Notes under the pieces: generated by a model
Database searches by the model: none
The model's input: only the letters and a program-made list of their open reading frames with translations
Told to the model about the DNA's origin: nothing
From: an uncultured Collinsella sp.
Lineage (GTDB): Bacteria > Actinomycetota > Coriobacteriia > Coriobacteriales > Coriobacteriaceae
DNA length: 8,154 nt
Assembly (NCBI GenBank): GCA_959599615.1
Contig: CAUGKA010000085.1
Span: 1-8,154, forward strand
Reading direction: 5' to 3'
Shown here: in pieces, positions 1 to 6,004 of the stretch
Layout: every line of letters begins with the position of its first letter
Position numbering within the stretch: position 1 is the first letter of the stretch
Program-made: the position numbers and the translations under genes

Positions 1-11
1 ACCGCAGGAAG

Positions 12-38
12 CTTGGATACGCCTAGGCGCGGTCCAAG
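12..38. repeat. Imperfect inverted repeat downstream of the aminopeptidase gene
   Basis: Two 6-base arms (CTTGGA at 12-17 and TCCAAG at 33-38) enclose a perfect 10-base palindrome, CGCCTAGGCG, at 20-29. It lies about 65 bases beyond the stop codon of the leftward aminopeptidase gene, so it could form a 3'-end hairpin for that transcript or for an unseen gene to the left. Neither side has a real T-run, so I do not call it a terminator. The rest of 1-103 shows no gene that I can support. Confidence 0.3.
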
Positions 39-103
39 AAATCGTCCGCACCCCCTTATGGGCCAGTTTAGTCCGTATTTCACCGCAACGGATGAAGGGT
101 CGG

Positions 104-1501
104 TTAGGCGCGCTCGATGAAGGCCTTGTAGCCGCGATAGGCCTCGTAGATATCGGCCTTGTTGGCGACCTCCCACAGGGCGTGCATGGACAGGACGGCA
201 ACGCCGGAGTCGATGACGTTCATGCCATACTCGGCCATGATGTAGGCGATGGTGCCGCCGCCACCCGCGTTGACGCGGCCGAGCTCGCAGGTCTGGAAGT
301 CCACGCCTGCCTCGTCCATGATGTCGCGGATGAGGGCCACATACTCGGCGTCGGCGTCGTTGGAGCCGCCCTTGCCACGGCTGCCCGTGTATTTGTTAAA
401 GCACAGGCCGCGACCCATAAAGGCGGCGTTCTTGGTCTCGAACTTGCCGGCGTAGCCCGGGTCAAAGCCGGCGGACACGTCAGAGGAGAGCATGCGGCTG
501 CGGGCGAGTGCGCGGCGCAGGGCCAGCGGGCTGCTCTCGCCGGCGAGCGTCATGATCTCGGCGACGGTGTTCTCGAAGAAACGGCTCGTCATGCCGGTGG
601 CGCCCACGGAGCCGATCTCCTCCTTGTCGACGATGAGCGTGATACTCGTACGCTCGACGTCTGCCACGTTGATCTGGGCGAGCATGGAGGGGTAAGCGCA
701 GACGCGGTCGTCGTGGCCATAGCCCAGAATCATGGAGCGGTCGAGGCCCATGTCACGGGCGGGGCCGGCGGGCACGACCTCGATCTCGGCGGAGAGGAAG
801 TCCTCCTCCTCGACGTCGTACTGCTCCTTGAGGATATCCAGGAACATCTGCTTGACGGGCTCCTTGGGAGCGTCCTTGTCGTCCTCGTCAAACTTGACGG
901 GGCGGCCGCCCACGATCACGTCGAGGATCTCGGCGTCGACGGCGTCCTTGGCGGGCTTGGCCATCTGCTCGCTCGAGAGGTGGATCAGCAGGTCGGAGAT
1001 GGTAAAGACCGGGTCGTCGGCCTTGTCACCGATGTTGATGTCGACGGTGGTGCCGTCCTTTTTGCAGATGACGCCCACGAGTGCGAGCGGGGAAGCGACC
1101 CAGTGGTAGCTCTTGACGCCGCCATAGTAGTGCGTGTCGAGATAAGCCATGTCGCCGGCCTCGAAGGCGGGGTTCTGCTTGAGGTCCAGGCGCGGCGAGT
1201 CCACGTGGGCGCCCAGGATGTTAAAGCCCTGCTCGAGCGGGGCGGTGCCCAGGTTGACGAGCATGAGGTCCTTGCCGTGATTGGCGGCGTACACCTTGTC
1301 GCCGGCCTTGAGCGCGCGGCCCTCGGCGATCACGGTCTCCAGATTGACGTAGCCCGCCTCCTCGGCCATCTTGATACCGGCCTTGACGCACAGGCGCTCG
1401 GTCTTGTTCTCACTCAAAAACTGCTTATAGCCGCGGCAAAGCTCCTCGAGCTCCTCGATCTGCTGTGGCGTGTACTTTTTCCATGCGCTGGGACGCTCCA
1501 T
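104..1501 (-). CDS. M18 family zinc aminopeptidase (aminopeptidase I type)
   Basis: This is a 465-residue cytosolic metallo-aminopeptidase, predicted to remove N-terminal residues from peptides with a two-metal centre. The expected M18 signatures appear in order: GAHVDSP (metal ligand H99, catalytic-region D101), GHDDR (D264/D265, one of them the bridging Asp), DKEEIG (general base E294 and ligand E295), SSDVSAGFDP (D341) and a C-terminal SMHA (H440). Length suits the roughly 450-residue bacterial M18 'aminopeptidase 1' group. That group differs from the eukaryotic aspartyl aminopeptidases, whose DxAH motif is absent here (DVSAG). The reading frame stays open far upstream across polA, but I choose ATG at 1501 because AAAGGAG sits 8 bases before it and family similarity begins just after it. 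There is no signal peptide or membrane segment. The gene is divergent from polA and appears monocistronic in this window. The family is firm; substrate preference cannot be read from the sequence. Confidence 0.93.
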   Translation of the reverse strand: MERPSAWKKYTPQQIEELEELCRGYKQFLSENKTERLCVKAGIKMAEEAGYVNLETVIAEGRALKAGDKVYAANHGKDLMLVNLGTAPLEQGFNILGAHVDSPRLDLKQNPAFEAGDMAYLDTHYYGGVKSYHWVASPLALVGVICKKDGTTVDINIGDKADDPVFTISDLLIHLSSEQMAKPAKDAVDAEILDVIVGGRPVKFDEDDKDAPKEPVKQMFLDILKEQYDVEEEDFLSAEIEVVPAGPARDMGLDRSMILGYGHDDRVCAYPSMLAQINVADVERTSITLIVDKEEIGSVGATGMTSRFFENTVAEIMTLAGESSPLALRRALARSRMLSSDVSAGFDPGYAGKFETKNAAFMGRGLCFNKYTGSRGKGGSNDADAEYVALIRDIMDEAGVDFQTCELGRVNAGGGGTIAYIMAEYGMNVIDSGVAVLSMHALWEVANKADIYEAYRGYKAFIERA

Positions 1502-1550
1502 GACGCAGGCTCCTTTCGGATCGATCGTGCTGGTTGATGTACCGTGAGCC

Positions 1551-1559
1551 ATCGTATCA
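1551..1559 (-). promoter_or_regulatory. Possible extended -10 promoter for the aminopeptidase gene
   Basis: Read on the minus strand, 1559-1551 is TGATACGAT: a TG-n extension followed by TACGAT, which matches four of six TATAAT positions. It would start transcription about 40 bases before the ATG at 1501. The DNA upstream is very GC-rich and offers no recognisable -35 hexamer. This is a weak motif call that rests on position as much as on sequence. Confidence 0.28.
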
Positions 1560-1561
1560 CG

Positions 1562-1573
1562 CGCGGGCCCGCG
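1562..1573. repeat. Perfect 12-base GC palindrome in the divergent intergenic region
   Basis: CGCGGGCCCGCG is its own reverse complement. It lies just upstream of the possible aminopeptidase -10 element and about 95 bases before the polA start. It could be an operator-like site or simply a product of the local high GC content. No regulator is suggested by the sequence. Confidence 0.4.
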
Positions 1574-1667
1574 GCGGCAGGGAAGCCTGATGTGCGGTGG
1601 CCGCGGGGCGGGGAGCGTGTAAACTGGTGTGAGCAAACCGTGCCCAGCCCAAAGCGAGGTATTCAAT

Positions 1668-4412
1668 ATGTCTGAAAAGCGCCGTACCTTTGCCGTCATC
1701 GACGGCAACTCGCTCATGCATCGCGCCTTCCACGCCGTGCCGCCGACCATGAACGCGCCGGACGGTCGCCCCACCAACGCGATCTTTGGTTTTCTGAACA
1801 TGTTCCTCAAGATGATCGATGCCTTTAATCCCGACGGCGTTGTCGTGGCGTTTGACAAGGGCAAGCCGCGCGTGCGTATGGAGATGCTGCCGCAGTACAA
1901 GGCGCAGCGCCCGCCCATGGACCCCGACCTGCACGCGCAGTTCCCCATGATCAAGGAGCTGCTCGCCGCGCTCAACGTGCCCATTTTGCAGTCCGAGGGC
2001 TGGGAAGGCGACGATATCCTGGGAACCATGGCGCGCCTGGGCGAGGAGGCCGGCTGCGACATGCTGCTGGTGACCGGCGACCGCGACATGTATCAGCTCG
2101 TGACCGAGCACGTCAACGTGGTCTCGACTCGCAAGGGCCTGTCCGACGTGGCGATCATGACGCCCGAGAGCGTGGACGACCTGTATCACGGCATCACGCC
2201 GGCGCTCGTGCCCGATTTTTACGGTCTGAAGGGCGATACGTCGGACAACATTCCCGGCGTACCGGGCATCGGCCCCAAAAAGGCGAGTGCGCTCATCGCG
2301 CAGTACGGCAGCCTTGACGAGGTCATCGCGCATGCTGACGAGGTCAAGGGCAAGATGGGAGAAAACCTGCGCGCACACATCGACGACGCGCTGCTGAGCC
2401 GTAAGGTGGCGACCATCCGCACCGATGCACCCGTTGAGCTCGATTTTGAGGCGACGTCCTTCCCGGCGTTTTCCGCCGATGAGGTTTCCGCGGCGCTGGG
2501 CACGCTTGGTATCACCGCCATACAGAACCGTTTCTTGGCGCTGATCGGCGGCGAGGGCGGGGCAGCTGCCAGCACGTTTGAGATTCCCGCCGTTTTGCGC
2601 GCAGCCGCCGGCGATGCTGGCGCGCTTGGTGCCGTTGCGGCTGAGGTCTCCCGCGTGATTGATGCCGGCGAGTGGGTCGCCGCCGTGGTGGACGATGACA
2701 AGGAAGAGGGCGCGCTCTTTGGGCTGACGCGCACGCTGTGGTTGGCGACGTCCAAGGGCCTGTTTGCGCTCGAGGAGGGCGACAGCGGTGCGGCGGCTGA
2801 GGTTGAGGGCTTCAACTTCGCCCACGGCGTGATTGCCGGCGTGCTCGCGCGTCTGTTTATGGAAGGCCGTGTGGCGAGCCCGGATATGAAGGCGCTTCTG
2901 CATGAGCTTTCGCCCATCGATTCTTCTGAGCTCGAGCTCATGGATCCGCTGGCAGTCGATTCCACGCGCATCTTCGATACCGTTGTTGCCGCCTACCTGT
3001 TGGATTCCGACCGCTCCGAGTTTGACGAGGTGTATCTGGCCGATACGTATCTGCAGATGGCGCTGCCTGCGGCGCGCGGCGCAGAGGGTGCTGGCGAGGA
3101 CGCTCCTGCGCCCGCCGCTCGCACGGCGGCCTTGACGCTGGCGCTGGTCGCACCGCTGCGCGACCGCATGGCCCGCGAGAACGCCGCCAACGTGTTCGAT
3201 GGGATCGAGATGCCGCTCGTGCCGGTGCTTGCCAAGATGGAGCGCGCGGGCATGCTCGTGGACCCCGACCGCCTGCACAGTCTGTCCGAGGGCCTGGCGA
3301 CCCAGATTGCCGATGTCGAGCGCAGCATTCGCGACCTGGCCGGCGACGAGACCTTTAACATCGGCAGCCCCATGCAACTCTCGCACGTGCTGTTTGATGT
3401 TATGGGACTTCCGACCAAGGGCCTCAAAAAGACCAAGCGCGGCTACTATTCGACCAACGCCAAGGTGCTGAGCGACCTTGCCCGCGACCACGAGATCGTG
3501 CGCCTGATTTTGGACTGGCGTGAGAAGTCCAAGATTAAGTCGACCTATCTGGACACGCTGGGCCCGCTGCGCCGTGGTGACGGGCGTGTGCACACCACGT
3601 ACAACCAGACCATCACCGCGACGGGGCGTTTGTCTTCGAGCGACCCCAATCTGCAAAACATTCCGACGCGCTCGGAGCTGGGGCGTACCGTCAAGACGGC
3701 GTTCTCGGCGGGCGAGGGCAGCGTCTTTTTGGCGGTGGACTACTCGCAGATCGAGCTGCGCCTGCTCGCGCATCTTTCGGGTGACGAGCACCTGGTGCGC
3801 GCCTTCAACGAGGGCGAGGACTTCCATGCCGAGACGGCCGCGCGCGTATTTGGCGTGCCGGTGTCCGAGGTGACACCCGACCTGCGTAGCCGCGCCAAGG
3901 CCGTGAACTTTGGCATCGTGTACGGTCAGCAGGCCTATGGTCTGTCGCAGTCGCTGCACATCTCGATGGCCGAGGCGCGCGATATGATCGATCGCTACTA
4001 CGAGGCCTACCCGGGCGTGCGCACGTTCCTCGACAATGTGGTGGCGCGAGCCAAGCAGACGGGCTATGCCGAGACCATGTATGGCCGCAGACGCCATATT
4101 CCCGAGCTCAAGGCCAAAAACCCACAGCTCCGCGGCTTTGGTGAGCGCACGGCCATGAACCACCCCATGCAGGGCACCGCCGCCGACATCATCAAGATCG
4201 CCATGGCCCGCGTAAGCCGCCGCCTGGAAGAAGAGGGTTTTGCCGCCCACATGATCTTGCAGGTACACGACGAACTGGACTTTGAGTGCCCCGTCAACGA
4301 AGTCGAGCGCCTAACCACCATGGTCCGCGACGTCATGGAACACGTCGTAGACCTCCGCGTACCGTTGATCGCCGAAGCCAGCACCGGCATAACCTGGGCC
4401 GACGCGAAATAG
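1668..4412 (+). CDS. polA: DNA polymerase I with an apparently inactive proofreading domain
   Basis: This 914-residue repair and Okazaki-maturation polymerase is recognisable over its whole length. The N-terminal 5' nuclease (about 1-290) keeps the metal ligands: D12, D63, E113/D115/D116, D138/D140, D190/D193, plus the helix-hairpin-helix GVPGIGPKKA. The middle domain (about 330-505) has the position and fold-like spacing of the 3'-5' exonuclease but lacks its motifs: VVDDDKEEG stands where FDTET is expected, and ARTAALT replaces the third-motif region that carries the catalytic Asp. The polymerase domain has TGRLSSSDPNLQNIP (652-666), motif A DYSQIELR (D691, E696), motif B with R740, K744, F748 and Y752, and motif C QVHDE (H867-E869). 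A GTG at 1629 would add 13 residues, but ATG 1668 has GAGG 8 bases before it and starts where homology starts. Phenylalanine at 748 matches the E. coli O-helix residue. The gene is divergent from the aminopeptidase and convergent with the HAD gene. Confidence 0.98.
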   Translation: MSEKRRTFAVIDGNSLMHRAFHAVPPTMNAPDGRPTNAIFGFLNMFLKMIDAFNPDGVVVAFDKGKPRVRMEMLPQYKAQRPPMDPDLHAQFPMIKELLAALNVPILQSEGWEGDDILGTMARLGEEAGCDMLLVTGDRDMYQLVTEHVNVVSTRKGLSDVAIMTPESVDDLYHGITPALVPDFYGLKGDTSDNIPGVPGIGPKKASALIAQYGSLDEVIAHADEVKGKMGENLRAHIDDALLSRKVATIRTDAPVELDFEATSFPAFSADEVSAALGTLGITAIQNRFLALIGGEGGAAASTFEIPAVLRAAAGDAGALGAVAAEVSRVIDAGEWVAAVVDDDKEEGALFGLTRTLWLATSKGLFALEEGDSGAAAEVEGFNFAHGVIAGVLARLFMEGRVASPDMKALLHELSPIDSSELELMDPLAVDSTRIFDTVVAAYLLDSDRSEFDEVYLADTYLQMALPAARGAEGAGEDAPAPAARTAALTLALVAPLRDRMARENAANVFDGIEMPLVPVLAKMERAGMLVDPDRLHSLSEGLATQIADVERSIRDLAGDETFNIGSPMQLSHVLFDVMGLPTKGLKKTKRGYYSTNAKVLSDLARDHEIVRLILDWREKSKIKSTYLDTLGPLRRGDGRVHTTYNQTITATGRLSSSDPNLQNIPTRSELGRTVKTAFSAGEGSVFLAVDYSQIELRLLAHLSGDEHLVRAFNEGEDFHAETAARVFGVPVSEVTPDLRSRAKAVNFGIVYGQQAYGLSQSLHISMAEARDMIDRYYEAYPGVRTFLDNVVARAKQTGYAETMYGRRRHIPELKAKNPQLRGFGERTAMNHPMQGTAADIIKIAMARVSRRLEEEGFAAHMILQVHDELDFECPVNEVERLTTMVRDVMEHVVDLRVPLIAEASTGITWADAK

Positions 4413-4469
4413 GGAAGCACTCCGTAAGGCAAGCTCGCCCAAGACGCAAGCCCCCACATACTTAAGATT

Positions 4470-4500
4470 TGGGACAAACACTACTGATTAATTTGTCCCA
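4470..4500. repeat. 9-base inverted repeat in the polA 3' region
   Basis: TGGGACAAA (4470-4478) is perfectly complementary to TTTGTCCCA (4492-4500), with a 13-base AT-rich spacer between them. It lies about 60 bases after the polA stop codon. The rightward side has no T-run, so it is a poor intrinsic terminator by itself. It may protect the polA mRNA 3' end or be a copy of a dispersed intergenic repeat. I cannot test copy number from one window. Confidence 0.55.
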
Positions 4501-4508
4501 CAGTAACC

Positions 4509-4549
4509 AAAACAGAGGGGAGCCCCTTCCAACAAGGAGCTCCCCTCTG
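4509..4549 (-). terminator. Intrinsic terminator for the HAD gene, possibly bidirectional
   Basis: An 11-base perfect stem (CAGAGGGGAGC at 4513-4523, GCTCCCCTCTG at 4539-4549) continues past one mismatch into a 4-base CCTT/AAGG extension with a 5-base loop. On the minus strand the stem is followed directly by TTTT (4512-4509), which assigns it mainly to the leftward HAD gene ending at 4623. On the plus strand the following bases are CTCAAATCATTTC, only weakly T-rich, so termination of polA here is possible but less certain. Confidence 0.8.
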
Positions 4550-4622
4550 CTCAAATCATTTCAGCTAAGTATCTAGACACTCAAGACGTCATCTTGGCGC
4601 CCGGCCAGGCCCGATGGGACGG

Positions 4623-5450
4623 CTACCGAGCCGCCAGGATGGCGTCGATGAGCGTCAGCACGCCCCCGTCGTTGTTGCTCGGAATACGCCATTTGGCGTG
4701 CGCGTTCATGTGCTCCTCGGCATTATCCACGATAAAGCTATGCCCGACGCGCTCCAGCATGGGGATATCGTTGTAGGTATCGCCCACGGCAGCGGCGTCG
4801 GCGATATCGATGCCCAGGTGCTCGCACAGGTGCGCGACGCCGGCGCCCTTGTCGACGCCCAGGTTCATAAAGTCGATCCACTCGCGCCCGGCGTTGGTGA
4901 CGTAGAGCTGATCCGAGAACGCGGGGTTATAGGTCTCGCGGAACGCGGGCTCGGCATCGTAGGCGGGGAAAAAGATCGAGATCTTATTGGACTCGATATC
5001 AAGGCCCTCAAAGGTGTCGACGTAGTTGATTGTGTTGTAGTAGACGCTGATCTCGTCGTGGTATTGATGGTCGCGGGCGAGCACATAGAACTCGTCGTAG
5101 CAGCACAGGACGGGAACGGCGCGCGGGTCCTCCGAGGCACGAGCAAGCACCTGCTGATACAGCGCCACATCGATGTTGCTCTTATAGATATAGCTGCCGC
5201 GATAGATGACGCAGGCTCCGTTGTCGGGACAAAAAGCAAGGCGGTTCTTAATGCTCTCGAACATTTCCTCGAGTTTGGGGGCGGGGCGTCCGCTGGCGGG
5301 GCAGAATACGATGCCGGCGTCGGCGAGCTTGTCCAGGCGCTCATCAAGACCCTGCGGCAACACGCGCTCGTCGGTGAGCAGCGTCTTGTCCATGTCGACG
5401 GCGATGAGTTTAATGTTGCCGATGTTAGCGTCTGATTCATAAGTCTGCAT
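4623..5450 (-). CDS. Cof-type HAD-IIB family phosphatase
   Basis: This 275-residue soluble hydrolase belongs to the haloacid dehalogenase superfamily, Cof/YidA branch, which typically dephosphorylates sugar phosphates, FMN, PLP or similar metabolites. The four motifs are all present: DMDKTLL (nucleophile D19, acid/base D21), PASGRP (S53), K201 in GVDKGAG, and GDTYND (D224, D228). The PDNGA sequence following motif II and a large cap between motifs II and III are typical of the C2B-cap subclass, and the length is normal for it. ATG at 5450 is chosen because GGAAAGG precedes it with 7 bases between AGG and the ATG, and motif I begins at residue 19. The gene runs convergent to polA and divergent from argG, so neighbours give no clue to the substrate. 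The family is secure; the specific reaction is unknown. Confidence 0.92.
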   Translation of the reverse strand: MQTYESDANIGNIKLIAVDMDKTLLTDERVLPQGLDERLDKLADAGIVFCPASGRPAPKLEEMFESIKNRLAFCPDNGACVIYRGSYIYKSNIDVALYQQVLARASEDPRAVPVLCCYDEFYVLARDHQYHDEISVYYNTINYVDTFEGLDIESNKISIFFPAYDAEPAFRETYNPAFSDQLYVTNAGREWIDFMNLGVDKGAGVAHLCEHLGIDIADAAAVGDTYNDIPMLERVGHSFIVDNAEEHMNAHAKWRIPSNNDGGVLTLIDAILAAR

Positions 5451-5538
5451 AAATGCGCCTTTCCGTTTCCAGATTGTTTCGGGCGTAATGACCCTCTGCT
5501 ATGTAATCGAGCGTATTTTCGCAGGAATGGTGCGTACT

Positions 5539-5575
5539 TGCACTGCAATTCACAAACTAATGAAAAAACTTTTCA
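5539..5575. promoter_or_regulatory. Pair of ARG-box-like dyads, candidate ArgR operator
   Basis: TGCACTGCAATTCA (5539-5552) matches nine of the ten fixed positions of the classical ARG box core TGnAT-wwww-ATnCA. A second, perfect dyad TGAAAAAACTTTTCA (5561-5575) has the right ends but one extra central base. Their centres are about 22 bases apart, close to the 21-base spacing of tandem ARG boxes bound by one ArgR hexamer. They lie 20-55 bases upstream of the proposed argG -35 element and between two divergent genes. ArgR binding is inferred; no argR gene is in the window. Confidence 0.42.
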
Positions 5576-5593
5576 GAAATTTGAATTTGTCGC

Positions 5594-5621
5594 TTGTACA
5601 GCAGGCACTTTAGCGTAATAT
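5594..5621 (+). promoter_or_regulatory. Probable argG leader promoter
   Basis: TTGTAC (5594-5599) and TAATAT (5616-5621) are separated by 16 bases, giving a -35 with three of six and a -10 with four of six consensus matches. Transcription would begin near 5628, leaving a leader of roughly 375 bases before argG and about 95 bases before the leader-peptide ATG. It is the best sigma-70-like pair I could find in the region, but the match is moderate and the start point is unproven. Confidence 0.4.
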
Positions 5622-5724
5622 AGCGACCATCGAAAACGGAGACGGCAAAAGCACCGCTTACCGAGGAAAAGGTACCGTTTGCGATATTAGAATTGCGCCC
5701 GGCGATAGGTGAAAGGAGAGGCAG

Positions 5725-5799
5725 ATGCAGTTCGTAAAGATCATCACCACTGCAGACAATGCCATCCGACGCCAGCGCGCAATTTCCCGACGACGATAA
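5725..5799 (+). CDS. Putative arginine-rich leader peptide of argG
   Basis: This 24-codon ORF lies 205 bases upstream of argG on the same strand. AAAGGAG (5712-5718) stands 6 bases before its ATG, as strong as the sites of the large genes here. The peptide begins MQFVKIITTADN and ends RRQRAISRRR, so six of the last ten residues are arginine, three of them directly before the TAA stop. The arginine codons are CGA, CGC, CGC, CGA, CGA, CGA; all 12 arginine codons of argG and all 7 in the visible part of argH are CGC or CGT. In known amino-acid operons such a cluster of codons for the end product acts as a ribosome-stalling sensor. I infer that role here. The peptide itself probably has no other function. 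The ORF is too short for length-based gene callers, and I know of no named bacterial counterpart. Confidence 0.72.
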   Translation: MQFVKIITTADNAIRRQRAISRRR

Positions 5800-5910
5800 C
5801 AATCGTCTCTGTCCGCATGGGGCGAATTGCCTCAACAGAGTCATTTTGAGGTCGTTGGGTTTTAGCACGACATTGCTGCATGTTTCTAGGGCATGTATGT
5901 GCTGATTTTT
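5786..5910 (+). promoter_or_regulatory. Putative arginine attenuator in the argG leader RNA
   Basis: Alternative pairings overlap the end of the leader ORF. Segment 1, CCCGACGAC (5786-5794), covers the last arginine codons and pairs over nine bases (one G-U) with segment 2, GTCGTTGGG (5851-5859). Inside it, CTCTGT/ACAGAG (5807-5812/5835-5840) stacks on TGGGGC/GCCTCA (5818-5823/5829-5834). Segment 2 can instead pair through GTCGT with ACGAC (5867-5871), which takes two bases from the 5' arm of the downstream terminator hairpin. Inferred logic: a ribosome stalled on the CGA codons for lack of charged arginine tRNA blocks segment 1, freeing segment 2 to open the terminator; with arginine plentiful, 1:2 forms and the terminator folds. 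Competing minor pairings (5792-5797/5802-5807 and 5830-5835/5846-5851) also exist. Energies were not computed. Confidence 0.55.
5862..5910 (+). terminator. Terminator-like hairpin in the argG leader
   Basis: An outer stem UUAGCAC/GUGCUGA (5862-5868/5899-5905, one G-U pair) and an inner stem UGCAUG/CAUGUA (5877-5882/5892-5897, one G-U pair) form a hairpin with an 8-by-1 internal loop and a 9-base apical loop. UUUUU (5906-5910) follows directly. It stands about 95 bases before argG with no complete gene ahead of it except the leader ORF, which is what an attenuator terminator would look like. The stem is only moderately GC-rich, consistent with conditional rather than constitutive termination. 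Confidence 0.5.
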
Positions 5911-6004
5911 GCTATTTAACCTGATATTGCACGGTATATGACCTTGAAATGACTTGCAACTGACCGATGTTCTAATTAGCTACCAAGGGCGAAAGGAAAC
6001 AGCC

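Noticed and set aside
92..1537. Open frame of 481 codons on the plus strand opposite the aminopeptidase gene
   Set aside because: It is antisense to a protein with all M18 motifs, its translation is low-complexity in A, V, G, D and H, and it has no family motif. It is a shadow of GC-biased codons.
1629..1667. GTG start at 1629 adding 13 residues to DNA polymerase I
   Set aside because: The ATG at 1668 has GAGG at good spacing, and Pol I proteins begin just at this point.
1502..2089. Upstream extension of the aminopeptidase frame by 196 codons into polA
   Set aside because: ATG 1501 has a well-placed ribosome site and homology starts there; the extension is antisense to the polA 5' nuclease domain.
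1557..4268. Open frame of 903 codons on the minus strand covering almost all of polA
   Set aside because: Unusually long for an antisense frame, but polA is complete with intact active sites, and the antisense translation is rich in R, H, A and G with no recognisable domain. Codon bias explains it.
5792..5807. GACGAT-AACA-ATCGTC hairpin at the leader stop codon as an independent terminator
   Set aside because: Only six pairs and no T-run follows. It is more likely a minor competitor of the longer attenuator pairings.
5557..5868. Minus-strand ORF of 103 codons in the argG leader region
   Set aside because: It has no motif or family likeness that I can see, and it overlaps the argG leader elements on the other strand. 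Structured regulatory DNA is the simpler reading.
5909..5940. Possible promoter close to argG (TTGCTA and TATATG)
   Set aside because: The spacing is 20 bases and both hexamers are poor; such a promoter would bypass the leader, and I see no support for it.
5945..5958. TGAAATGACTTGCA just before argG as a further ARG box
   Set aside because: Only eight of ten fixed positions match and the central four bases are not all A/T. It lies within the transcribed leader rather than near the promoter.
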